64,000 bases of DNA from JAJRRS01 sp965230275 (GTDB lineage: Bacteria; Planctomycetota; Phycisphaerae; Phycisphaerales; Phycisphaeraceae). The translations under genes and the position numbers were made by a program. Each line of letters opens with the position of its first letter. Position 1 is the first letter of the stretch. The stretch covers positions 62,001 through 126,000 of the forward strand of contig CBDDKO010000001.1 of the NCBI GenBank assembly GCA_965230275.1. The letters run 5' to 3'. Below the pieces are notes generated by a model. That model saw only the letters and a list, made by a program, of their open reading frames with translations. It did no database searches and was not told where the DNA came from. This document shows positions 8,418 to 17,400 of the stretch, piece after piece.

Positions 8418-9089
8418 TTACTTACGCCGACGCAGCATGGCCAAACCGGCGACGGCGAACAGGCCGGCGCTGGCGGGCTCGGGGGTGATGGTGACCTTGT
8501 CGAGCTGGTACGGGATCGGCGTAGCGGAGCCGGCGAGTGAGGCCGGGGCCGTCACACCGATCTGGATGTTGCCGATACTGCTGAAGATGGAGCCGTAGGG
8601 CACACCTTCGGGGAAGAGGAACGGATTGGTCTCGCTGAGGTCGAACGTGAGTTCGGTCCAGACACCCGGGATGACAGGGACAACTTCGACCACGGCGGCG
8701 GCGGGGAAGTTGGCCGAACTGGCAAGGCGGGCGAAGAAGCCCAGCGGCTCGGGCGCGAAGTGCCGGACCTGTACGCTCAGTGTGGTCACGCCCTCGGCGA
8801 GGTAGTTGCCGACGAAGGCATCATTGCTGGAATCGAGGCTGTCGTGCCCGCGGAAGATGGTGAGGGTGTCGTTGGCGTTGGCGTTGAGGAAGTCGGAGGT
8901 TGTGCTGACAAAACTGCTGCCGTCTGGGCCGCCTGCTGCGTTGTAAGCGAGCGGGCTGAAACTGCTGTCGGCCCAGTTGGCGTTGTCCACCGCGAAGTCC
9001 TCGGTGAATGGCACGGTGGCGGCCTGAACCGTTGTGCCGCACAGGGCGGAAGCCGCAATCACCGCTGTCATAAGAGCTTTACTCGTCAT
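8418..9089 (-). CDS. PEP-CTERM secreted protein, unknown ligand
   Basis: A 223-residue secreted protein. Signal peptide about residues 5-25 (ALMTAVIAASALCGTTVQA), then a beta-rich body with GFFARLASSANFP and WTELTFDLSET that resembles a carbohydrate-binding or jelly-roll fold, and a C-terminal PEP-CTERM signal (ITPEPASAGLFAVAGLAML, then RRRK). ATG 9089 follows AAGGAG with a 10-nt gap; an upstream start at 9128 would add an implausible charged leader. It is first in a likely two-gene unit with the dockerin-bearing PEP-CTERM gene. Expected location is the cell surface or extracellular matrix after exosortase processing. No enzymatic motif is recognised. Confidence 0.75.
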   Translation of the reverse strand: MTSKALMTAVIAASALCGTTVQAATVPFTEDFAVDNANWADSSFSPLAYNAAGGPDGSSFVSTTSDFLNANANDTLTIFRGHDSLDSSNDAFVGNYLAEGVTTLSVQVRHFAPEPLGFFARLASSANFPAAAVVEVVPVIPGVWTELTFDLSETNPFLFPEGVPYGSIFSSIGNIQIGVTAPASLAGSATPIPYQLDKVTITPEPASAGLFAVAGLAMLRRRK

Positions 9090-9626
9090 CGTCCAATTTC
9101 TCCTTTCGTCCCCTCCCTTGAAAATCACCTTCGTTGTCAGGCGATTTCAGTAAAGCAAAAAAGACTCATCATTGTGTCCGTATCACCGTCGGCGGGACAT
9201 TGAGGGACAAAGCTCCGACGATCGTCCACATTGAGAGTTCGTTCTGATCTGGGCATGGCACCGGTTGGCAGTGCTGAGCCAATACATCGCTCCAAGTCAA
9301 TATCGACCATTCTGACACCCAGTCTCAAAAACATGGCCGCAAGCATACCATGCCGCTAAGCCACGTCAAGTTGTTGAGACTGATTCGCATCTATTTTCTC
9401 AAATCATCGTTTACGAGGCTCTATGCCCGATTTCGGGCCTAATGCTGCGCCTCTCGATGGTGTCGAGACCGGGTCACAGCGAGTCGGTACCCATGAGATG
9501 ATCGATTTAGATCAATCCCACTGCATGCGATCGACCCAGAATGCGGTGCATCATACCCAATGCGTTGCCCGATAGGCAGACCCAATCTGAAAAAACCTAT
9601 CAAGATGTCTGCTGATCGCTATCGTG
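9090..9626. other. 537-bp intergenic region without a recognised gene
   Basis: It lies between the PEP-CTERM gene start (9089) and the end of the methyltransferase gene (9627). It is less GC-rich than its surroundings. The only frames are short (a 69-codon minus frame at 9137-9346) and lack family features or good ribosome sites. It should hold the promoter of the PEP-CTERM pair. I see no tRNA fold or strong terminator. Confidence 0.5.
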
Positions 9627-10244
9627 TTATGTCGGCTTGTCCATTTTGATGGTAGCGTCGTGGCCGTGCCTGAAGTAATCCTGGCGGAACTGGACGCGAG
9701 CGGTTCGGATCATCGCCCAATCGAGGTACTTCAGCGGGTCGAGCCGGCGGGCCGGGCCGAGCTCTTCGCGTGGGTCGGTCGTGGATCGGCTGGACAAGAA
9801 GTTGAACATCAGGGTCTGCGAGCAGGCCTGCCAGGCGGCGTCGAGCAGGTCCATGGCGGTCTTGTCGTCCATCGTGTTCAGCGTACCGGAGAAGAGGATG
9901 ACCTGCGGGTTGCCGGTCGCCAGCAGCGAGGTATCGCGGACAAAGTCCCCGGCATGGAACTCGGCGTGGGGCAGCTCACGGCGGTTGGCGTAGTCGATCA
10001 CCTCGGGCAGGCCGTCGATCCCGACGTAGTGGGCATATTCGACGCCGTGCTGTCCTAGGTAGGCGGCGAGGTCGCCCCGGCTGCAGCCGGCGTCGAGCAA
10101 GCGTTTACCGGGGAGGTAGCACATCTGATTGAAGACCTTGAAGCGGGTTTCCTGGCTGCGGGTGTTGGCCCAGAGCGTGACGCGGAAGTCGTTGCCGAAG
10201 TCGTCCTGGGCGTCGCGGTAGGCGTTGAGGTAATCGTCTGACAT
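9627..10244 (-). CDS. Class I SAM-dependent methyltransferase
   Basis: A 205-residue cytoplasmic Rossmann-fold methyltransferase. Motif I is KRLLDAGCSRGDLAAYL (about residues 47-63). The acidic end of strand 2 is in YVGIDGLPEVIDYA, and a further motif is DFVRDTSLLATGNPQVILFSG. Substrate unknown. It resembles orphan class I methyltransferases more than ribosomal or quinone-specific ones. It diverges from tmk with only 66 bp between start codons, so the two promoters must overlap or be very compact. No clear Shine-Dalgarno precedes ATG 10244. Confidence 0.7.
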   Translation of the reverse strand: MSDDYLNAYRDAQDDFGNDFRVTLWANTRSQETRFKVFNQMCYLPGKRLLDAGCSRGDLAAYLGQHGVEYAHYVGIDGLPEVIDYANRRELPHAEFHAGDFVRDTSLLATGNPQVILFSGTLNTMDDKTAMDLLDAAWQACSQTLMFNFLSSRSTTDPREELGPARRLDPLKYLDWAMIRTARVQFRQDYFRHGHDATIKMDKPT

Positions 10245-10310
10245 GGGGATATCTTAGGCGGGCTGAGAGCGATGTGTGCGCGGCGACTGAATGTTGTATC
10301 TTCGTCCGTC

Positions 10311-10988
10311 ATGGCACCGAGTGAGAAGCAGTGGCTGGATAAGTTGCGTGGCCGGTTCATCGTCTTTGATGGGCCGGACGGCAGCGGCAAGAGCACGCAG
10401 TTCAGCCGGCTGGATGAGCTGGTCAAGAGCGCGGGGATCGGGGTCTGTGAGGTCCGCGAGCCCGGCGGGACGTACATCGGCGAGCAGGTACGCAAGGTCT
10501 TGCTGGACCCGTCGAACACCGACGAGGTTGATATCTACTGCGAGATGCTGCTGTTCATGGCAAGCCGGGCCCAGCTGGTCAGCGAACGGATCAACCCGGC
10601 GATCGCGGCGGGCAAGCTGGTCCTGGCGGACCGGTTTATCAGCTCGACGCTGGCGTACCAGGGCTCAGCCGGGGGCGTGCCGGTCGAGGCGATTATGGGC
10701 GTGGGCAAGATCGCGTTGCGTGAAACCTGGCCGGACCTGGTCGTGGTGTTCGACGTGGATCTGGCGACGGCCCAGAAGCGGATGAACCCGCTGCTGCGTG
10801 AAAAAGAGTTCGACGCTGAGCACGACCGGATGGAGATCAAGGGCGCGGCGTTCCACCAGAAAGTGCGTCAGGGGTATCTGGATCAGGCGAAGACGGACCC
10901 GGCGCATTACCTGGTGATCGACGCGCGCGACGATGCGGACACCGTCTTCGAGCGATTAATCGAAGGTCTTAAAGCCAAGCTCTCGTAA
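10311..10988 (+). CDS. tmk: Thymidylate kinase
   Basis: A 225-residue dTMP kinase (dTMP + ATP to dTDP + ADP), essential for DNA synthesis and acting in the cytoplasm. The P-loop is GPDGSGKST (residues 21-29). The DR-containing strand LADRFISSTLAYQG binds dTMP, REPGG (about 50) is the conserved DRX-adjacent loop, and the LID region lies around REKEFDAEHDRME. An ATG at 10272 would add 13 residues (MCARRLNV...) not expected in the family, so ATG 10311 is preferred, although neither has a strong ribosome site. It converges on the zinc-ribbon gene at 11043 with a 54-bp gap and no obvious hairpin. Confidence 0.92.
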   Translation: MAPSEKQWLDKLRGRFIVFDGPDGSGKSTQFSRLDELVKSAGIGVCEVREPGGTYIGEQVRKVLLDPSNTDEVDIYCEMLLFMASRAQLVSERINPAIAAGKLVLADRFISSTLAYQGSAGGVPVEAIMGVGKIALRETWPDLVVVFDVDLATAQKRMNPLLREKEFDAEHDRMEIKGAAFHQKVRQGYLDQAKTDPAHYLVIDARDDADTVFERLIEGLKAKLS

Positions 10989-11042
10989 CCCGGGGAATAA
11001 CTCCCTACCGCTTCAACTGCCCTGCTCGATTATTCGACTCAG

Positions 11043-12749
11043 TTACTCAATATGCCCGTCGGCGTAGAGGACGGCGCCGTTGGGATCGGGTTGTCCCTGC
11101 CAGTTCTCAAACACGACCGCGGTGGTGGCCGGATCTGCACCGGGTTCGGGCTTGATGTAAATGAATCCGGGACGCGTCTTGGTGCGTGGGTTGACCATGA
11201 GTGCGTCATAGCCGTCGATAATGGTTTTGATCTGGTCCAGCCGGTCTGGCCATTCTTTGTTCTGTTCGAGGTACATCTGCAGACCTATCCCGATCTGCCT
11301 GAGGTTGCTCGCGGAGACGATGCCTTGCGCCTGCTTCTGGGCCTGGGCGAGCAGCGTGAAGTAGTCAAGCGGATTCGGGTTGCCCGATCCGCCAGCGCTC
11401 TGGCCCTGTCCGGCTGCGGTCTTGATCGGTGAGAGCGGCGGTGGCTTGGGTTGTTTCTTTTCTTCGAGAAAAATCTTGCCCAGCTTGCTGCCGCGGTAGG
11501 TCACGTGATAATAGCCGGCTGTCTGAGGCCGCTCGAACAACAAGGAAAACTCGTAGCGGTACCAGGGCCAATCGCTACTGGGCTGCTTATAACGTGACAT
11601 GGCCCACCAGCCGGAGGAATTGGGGTCCCATGAGACCTCCAGGTCGGTGCCTTTGTAGTACATGTCCACCGTGTCGTCCTGGCCGTTGAAGACCTCGATC
11701 CTGCCTTCACCGTTAAGGCCCTTGATCGCGGGCATGTCGCCGGTGGCGTAATAGGACGTGAACTCGACCTCGCCCCGGGCGTCGGCCTGGTTCCAATAGG
11801 CCTTGCCGCTGACCGTGCCGTACTCGCGGTCGACGTCGATCTGGGTCGGCTCGCTTGGGAACATCGCCTTGTAGCTGGAGGTGTCAGCCATGGCGAGGCT
11901 AAGTTCGATGCGTCCGTTCTCGAACTCGTGGTAGAGGAACTTGGCTCCATCGATCCCCGGGCTGCCGTCGGTCGGCTCGAGTTTGAAGTCGCTACCTTTG
12001 ATGATGCTGTCGTAGAGGGAGGTGCTGCCCTTGTCGCGGATGGTTTGCTGACGCAGCGAGACCCGCAGAAGGATATGGTCGCCGTCGTCGTCGGGGGCGC
12101 TGACGGTCAGGCCGTCAGAACCGCCGATCGAGTAGACCGCGTCGCCTGCCTCGTCGAGCGGCGGGGGCGTCTTGTCCTTGTTGACCTGCTTGACCATCTG
12201 GATGACCGCAGAGCCGCCGGTGCTGATCGGCTTGCCGACATCGCCGCTTGAAATGACCGAAACCGAGTTGACGACCTGCATGTCGAGGATATGCATCGAC
12301 TTGCCGGGGCCCATGAAGTACCAGGTCGGCGGGCCGATGATTAGTGCCAGGACGATGACGAGCTTGACGATGCCGAAGTCCATGCCCGCGAGCGAGAAGA
12401 CCGGCGCGCCGGGTTCGCGTTTCTTCTTCTTATTAGCGTCTTGCTCGGCTTGGGCGAGCTGCACGTGAGCCTTGGCTATCCGGTTGTACCCGCAGTGTGA
12501 GCAGATCACGTCGTTGGGTGACATCTTGTGCTGGCAGTTGGGGCAGGTGACCTGCTCCTGGGGCACGGGATCGTCGGGCGTGCCGCCGATTGCTTCATAG
12601 AGCAGGTCCCCGTCGATCTCATCCACCGACGGCTCCGGCTGAGGGATGGTCAGCGGCCGCCCGCAGGCGGGGCATTTGGCGCGTCGGCCGGCGAACTGCT
12701 CCGCGACCCGGATCAGTTTGCCGCAATCACACGAGAATTCGATCGCCAT
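11043..12749 (-). CDS. Zinc-ribbon membrane protein with pseudopilin-like C-terminus
   Basis: A 568-residue protein of unusual architecture. Two N-terminal zinc ribbons are visible: CDCGK...CPACG (about residues 8-31) and CPNCQ...CSHCG (about 69-87). A lysine-rich linker and one transmembrane helix follow (MDFGIVKLVIVLALIIG, about 124-147), then a long exported beta-rich region. The final ~90 residues start SNLRQIGIGLQMYLEQN and end AVLYADGHIE, matching the C-terminal H-X9-DG part of pseudopilin-like proteins without the prepilin leader. Topology predicts cytoplasmic zinc ribbons and a periplasmic body. Function unknown. It is downstream of the anchored protein at 12809-13294 (59-bp gap), probably in one transcription unit. 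Confidence 0.6.
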   Translation of the reverse strand: MAIEFSCDCGKLIRVAEQFAGRRAKCPACGRPLTIPQPEPSVDEIDGDLLYEAIGGTPDDPVPQEQVTCPNCQHKMSPNDVICSHCGYNRIAKAHVQLAQAEQDANKKKKREPGAPVFSLAGMDFGIVKLVIVLALIIGPPTWYFMGPGKSMHILDMQVVNSVSVISSGDVGKPISTGGSAVIQMVKQVNKDKTPPPLDEAGDAVYSIGGSDGLTVSAPDDDGDHILLRVSLRQQTIRDKGSTSLYDSIIKGSDFKLEPTDGSPGIDGAKFLYHEFENGRIELSLAMADTSSYKAMFPSEPTQIDVDREYGTVSGKAYWNQADARGEVEFTSYYATGDMPAIKGLNGEGRIEVFNGQDDTVDMYYKGTDLEVSWDPNSSGWWAMSRYKQPSSDWPWYRYEFSLLFERPQTAGYYHVTYRGSKLGKIFLEEKKQPKPPPLSPIKTAAGQGQSAGGSGNPNPLDYFTLLAQAQKQAQGIVSASNLRQIGIGLQMYLEQNKEWPDRLDQIKTIIDGYDALMVNPRTKTRPGFIYIKPEPGADPATTAVVFENWQGQPDPNGAVLYADGHIE

Positions 12750-12808
12750 CGGGATGCCCCTTTCACTGAGGATTCGTGAGGCGGATGCGATAGAAGACCT
12801 ACGCTGGA

Positions 12809-13294
12809 TCAGATCGGCTGGAACGATACGCGCGTGCGGCCCTCTCCTGCCGCGTCGGCGGGTGAGGTGAACTCATACAGGAACTCTTCCGGCTCGCCGA
12901 CGACTGGGATGTACTTGAATGAGTATTCCGTGCCCTTCTGCAGCTTGCCGATCAGGAAGCTGTCGTGGTAGCCACGCATCTTGTCCTTCTTGGGCTGAAG
13001 GTTACTGTTCATGTTCTTGGAGAACTCGATCTGATTGCCGGCCTTATCCGTGACAACGTAGTGGTCCTTTGCCCAGGCTTTCCAGTCGGTGGAGCCTTCA
13101 ACGGTCATGTAGGGGAAGACGTCCATACCGGCCATCGACATCGTCAGCTCGACGTGGATCTCAACTTCGTCGTCGGTCGAGTTACCGAACATCAGCGCCA
13201 TCTGCTTGCTCTCGTCGGGCGCCATGGACATAAAGATGAAGTAGAAACTGACAGCAAGAATGCCCAGCAGCACAACCCAAAGAAACGCCTTCAT
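12809..13294 (-). CDS. Small membrane-anchored protein, unknown function
   Basis: A 161-residue protein with an N-terminal hydrophobic segment (FLWVVLLGILAVSFYFIFMS) acting as signal anchor, followed by a soluble region that looks beta-rich, with no cysteine and no recognised family. ATG 13294 has AAAGGA 7 nt upstream; the start at 13330 would add a polar 12-residue leader before the anchor and is not preferred. A good sigma-70-like promoter lies at 13390-13360. It is first in a likely unit with the zinc-ribbon protein, so the two may work together at the cytoplasmic membrane. Confidence 0.6.
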   Translation of the reverse strand: MKAFLWVVLLGILAVSFYFIFMSMAPDESKQMALMFGNSTDDEVEIHVELTMSMAGMDVFPYMTVEGSTDWKAWAKDHYVVTDKAGNQIEFSKNMNSNLQPKKDKMRGYHDSFLIGKLQKGTEYSFKYIPVVGEPEEFLYEFTSPADAAGEGRTRVSFQPI

Positions 13295-13359
13295 GTTCGA
13301 TCCTTTCGTACCAGAGTTGGTAAAAAACATGTGGCCCCACGGCCCCCATTCGCCCGCGC

Positions 13360-13390
13360 ATTATACAAAAACACCCTGGGCTCGGGTCAA
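13360..13390 (-). promoter_or_regulatory. Sigma-70-like promoter for the 12809-13294 gene
   Basis: On the minus strand TTGACC (13390-13385) and a perfect TATAAT (13365-13360) are separated by 19 bases. The spacing is slightly long but both boxes are close to consensus. It sits in a 309-bp divergent intergenic region; the rest of that region shows nothing recognisable. Confidence 0.5.
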
Positions 13391-13603
13391 GGCCTATGTG
13401 AGCAAACCGTCAATGATGCGGATACACGTCAAGGGCCCGGGCAATCCCCATGGACAACAAAACAGGCATAGACGGCCCCGAACTGGTCTATGCGCATATT
13501 TGGGCACACCGGATTTGGATCAACGAACAGGTAATGACCGATAACAGGTTAATACGCACTGATCCACTGCCATACGTGGGACACCATGCTCTGGAGATGA
13601 TTG

Positions 13604-14245
13604 ATGATGAACCGAATCACCGGGATCGCGTCGGCGGTCCTGCTCATTGTGGCGGGTGTCGTGGGGTATGAGTTGATCGAGGCGAACCTCAAGGCCGACA
13701 TCTACCGCGACAGGCTCACAGCCCTGTCCGATGACTACGACCAACTGCGCGACACCTACAACCAGGCGGTGCGCCGCACGGCGGTGACGGAGCTGGTCGT
13801 GGAAGACGGCAAGTTGTGTGTTTCGATCCGTAACGCCGAGGGGGTGGTGCGGTCGATCCCGACGCCTTTTGATCCATCGGGTGAGGTCTATGTGGACTAC
13901 GTCGTGCTGGACGGCCGGCTGTGGGTGCGGCGCGTGTTCGATGCCAAGACCCCGCCGAGTGAAGGCGTGGTCATCGATCCGGCGATGGCGGAGGTCGCAT
14001 GGGACAGTGAGACCGCGGCACACGGCAAGGCGGTCTACCGGCAGCTGTCCGAGGGCCGGTGGGTCGTGTCGGTGACGGGCGATGGGTCGCTTGGCCTGGC
14101 CCGAGCGGAAGGCGACGATCCGGTTGATTTGACCACAAGCCCCGACGTGCGCGACTACGAACCGATCAGCGAGCAGGCCCAGGCAGAAGTCGATCGCATC
14201 GGCCCCGGGGACGTCGTGAAGCGGCTTGTCGGGATTGGTGACTGA
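13604..14245 (+). CDS. Membrane-anchored protein, unknown function
   Basis: A 213-residue protein with one N-terminal membrane helix (ITGIASAVLLIVAGVVGYEL) followed by a heptad-like stretch (LKADIYRDRLTALSDDYDQL, about 25-50) and a beta-rich domain with AVTELVVEDGKLCVSIRN. ATG 13604 has GGAG 8 nt upstream; a TTG at 13601 and an ATG at 13607 are alternatives. The short coiled coil behind a signal anchor suggests an oligomer facing the periplasm. No family is recognised. It is divergent from the 12809-13294 gene and followed by a REP/MITE-like palindrome. Confidence 0.6.
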   Translation: MMNRITGIASAVLLIVAGVVGYELIEANLKADIYRDRLTALSDDYDQLRDTYNQAVRRTAVTELVVEDGKLCVSIRNAEGVVRSIPTPFDPSGEVYVDYVVLDGRLWVRRVFDAKTPPSEGVVIDPAMAEVAWDSETAAHGKAVYRQLSEGRWVVSVTGDGSLGLARAEGDDPVDLTTSPDVRDYEPISEQAQAEVDRIGPGDVVKRLVGIGD

Positions 14246-14269
14246 GCTCGTTCGCCAAAGAACCACTGC

Positions 14270-14404
14270 TAGAGCAATCTGGATAAGCACTTTCTGTCAC
14301 TAACTCGTCATCTCCGCGCAGGCAGGGATCCAGAGACATGGATATATTGCCAGATGGATTCCCACCTGCGCGGGAATGACGGAAAGTGTTACGCGACTGC
14401 TCTA
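14270..14404. repeat. REP/MITE-like palindromic element
   Basis: An imperfect inverted repeat of about 60-bp arms. Both ends read TAGAGCA; inside are CACTTTC, CGTCATC/CGTCATTC and CCGCGCAGG. The inner core (CGTCATTCCCGCGCAGG-type arms around a short AT-rich loop) resembles the widespread bacterial palindrome whose translation gives SRAGGNPS. It lies between convergent genes (213-aa anchored protein and AsmA-like protein), where its hairpin may also terminate transcription. Confidence 0.7.
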
Positions 14405-14418
14405 ATTTATAAAGAGAG

Positions 14419-17400
14419 CTATTCGAAGGGCTGTTCGACTTCGACTTCTGTCGCGCCTGCGCGGGTGTCGCCGAAGATGCGTCCCCATGACCGGAAGACG
14501 CCTTCGAGCGGAACAACGCCTGCGACGGGCTTAGCCAGTGTGCCCTTCACCTCGATGGCCAGCAGTTCGTCTTTGAACGTCTTGACCAACTCGGAGACCG
14601 GGCCGAGGTCCGGGGCCTCGGGGTTGTGTGTCACCATGCGCAGGTTCAGTTCGGTCGAGGGGTAGGCCATGCTGCCGTTGCCGGCGATCACGAACGCGGG
14701 CGCCTCGAAGCGGATGTCATCGAAGAGGACGGTGTCGCCGAGGATCAGGTATCGGGCCGATGCACGGTCGAAAGAAGACTCGTTCGGCAGAGATAGATTG
14801 GCCGCCTGCAACACAGCAAGCGTCAATGGCTTGTCGTATAGCGTGGCGTCGCGCACCGTCACAATGCCCCGGCCTTGCGTCGACTGCGAGCCATCCAGCG
14901 GCACACGGATCGATAGCCCGGCGGACAGCAGGCCCGAGGAGAGGTCGCGCGTGGTAACCGCCGTGTCCATCTCTGCGGTGGGGTCCGGCGTGGCGGTTTC
15001 ACTGCTTGTGGCGTTTTCACCCAGAGGATTGAGGAACGGCTCGAGCTCGACCTCCTGCAGCGTCAATTCAAAACCCAGGCTACCGGGTGGGTCCAGCACG
15101 GCCTGGCCGCGCCCGACCAACGCCCCTGAATAGACCGAGCCTTTGAGTTGGTTGAAGTCAATGACGGACGGCCGATCCCCCGTCTGCACATGCATGGAAG
15201 CCTTACGGACCAGCCGGTCCGAGGCACGGAGGTGGTCGGCGCTGAATTGGATGTCGGTGTGAGGCCACGGCTGGTTGCTGAAGGTGACCACACGCACGCC
15301 CAGGTCGGCATGGATCTCGGTCAGGGCGACACCCATCTGGGCGCTGGCATCACGCAACAACACGTCGGCCTCGAAGATGGCGCTGGGGCCCTGCTCGGCA
15401 CCGGGCCATGTTAATAGCGTGGCGTCTTCCAACTCGAACGGCCCGCGTAGCTCCAATCGGTCAACCAGTGAGCGGACCTGTTTCGGCATCAGCGCACGTG
15501 CCGTGGCGTCGAGCCGGTCCGCTTTCGCGTTGAAGTTCAAACCCAGGCCTAAGCCATCATCCAGGCGGACCTCACCATCGATCGAGAACGTGCCGGCGGG
15601 ATATCGGCCCGACACGTGGTGCAGCGTCGCCTTGCTGGGGGTCAGCGAGACCGTGCCGTCCAGTTCGTTCAGTTCGATGCGCTGGTTCCTAAAGTCGAAG
15701 GCCAGCGAGTGGGGCTGGACGTTCAGGCTGAATGTGTCCGGCTCTTCGCGGCCGCCCAGGTAGACCAGTTTCGCGTCGGTCAAGCCATCGGGTTTATACG
15801 TCTCGAACAACTCGGTAAGCATCGGCCTGGCTTCATGATCGGCCGGGACCAGATCGATCAGGCCGCGCTTGATCGGCAGATTGTCGCCGATGAATGTCAG
15901 GTCAACGCCGACGCCCTGATCGCCGAAGTCGGCTTGGCCGTTGAGTGTGATCGTGCCGGCATTGTGCTTGCCCGTGAAGTCCTCGATCTGCACGCGCTTG
16001 CGCTCGACGGTGATCGATCCCTGGACATCTTCGAGCGTATACCGACCCGCATTCGGCGTGGCTCGACCGTTGCGGAAGACGGAATCGACGGTGAAGAGGA
16101 CGTCACCTGTGGGATCAGCGAAGACCTCCCCGGTGCCGACCAGTTCGCCGGTGATATTCAGCGAGCGTACCCACTGGTCTTTGGGTTTGGGGATCGAAGC
16201 GACCAGCAGGTCATCGACCGGCAGGCGGACGCTGGTCAGCTGCAGGTTCGGCTTGAGTCGGCTGCCCTCGCGCGGCAGGTCGAGTCGGCCCTGGATCACC
16301 CCCCCACCGCCATTTAAGGCGCGTAGCCGGACGTCGTGCACCTCGACATCATCCGGCGTGATCACCACCCGTCCGCCCTCGGCGACAAGCGGGTAGTGCC
16401 AGAAGTCGAATACGCTATTCAGCCCATCCGTCTGCAGGTTGGTGGTGACCTGGTACTTCTGCCCTGTCCCGGCCGGCCGCTGGATCGTCACTGTCATCGT
16501 CGCCGAACCGCCGGGCTCAAACTCGGGGACATCCTTCGCGATTGACACGGCATCGTTTGCCGCCACCACCGAAACATCCGATCCGCTCGTTTCCGAGGAC
16601 GCGACCGTCTCGCCCGGCCTGCGGATCACGCCTTGAGACAAGAGCGATTCGTAGCCCGTCTGACTGAAGAACATGTCCAGGACCTTACGGCGTTTCTCAC
16701 TCATGGCGTTGGTCAGGTGCTCATCCAGCGGCATGTCCTCGCCATGGATCACGATCCTGACCGTGCCGTCCTTGATCGGCGGGCCGATCTCACCGCTGAC
16801 TACAGCCCTTGCGCCGGAGGGCGCAATGCCGACCAGATCGTTGAGCACGATCCGGTTGCCGTGGAGGCTGATGCGCCCCGTCAGCTTTTCCGCTGGGTAC
16901 TTGAAGCGGTAGTACATGAACTTCGTGTCGATCAGGTCCACGTGACCGAACAGTTGCAGGTCTTCATCGGCAGAAGCACGTTTGAGCACGACGTCTGCCT
17001 CATACATCCCCTGCGGCGAGAATCGTTCGCGATACTTCGAAACCGCATGAGGCATGCCGTCCCAGACCCCGCCCTCGGCCGGGAGGTCGAAGGGCTTGGT
17101 CTTCACGCTCAACTCGTAGCCCGGCTTTCGGTGGTACCCATCGAACCGGCCACCGGCGGTAAACGCGATGTCCTCAATCATGCCGGTCACGTTCTCGAAC
17201 GACACGCCGGAGGATGTGAGCTTGAGTGTGCCGGTGACATCGGCCATATCCAGCGGATTGGATTCCACCAACGGCACGGAGAGCCCGAACCCATCGAGCT
17301 TCATCTCCGCGAGAAAATCGACATGGCCTTGATCGTCGCTGTATACCTGGAGCACGACACTCGGCAACGTGCCGCGGGGCTGTAACCGATCCCACCAGCT

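Noticed and set aside
9137..9346. 69-codon minus frame in the 9.1-9.6 kb gap
   Set aside because: No ribosome site, family or hydrophobic pattern; not supported as a gene.
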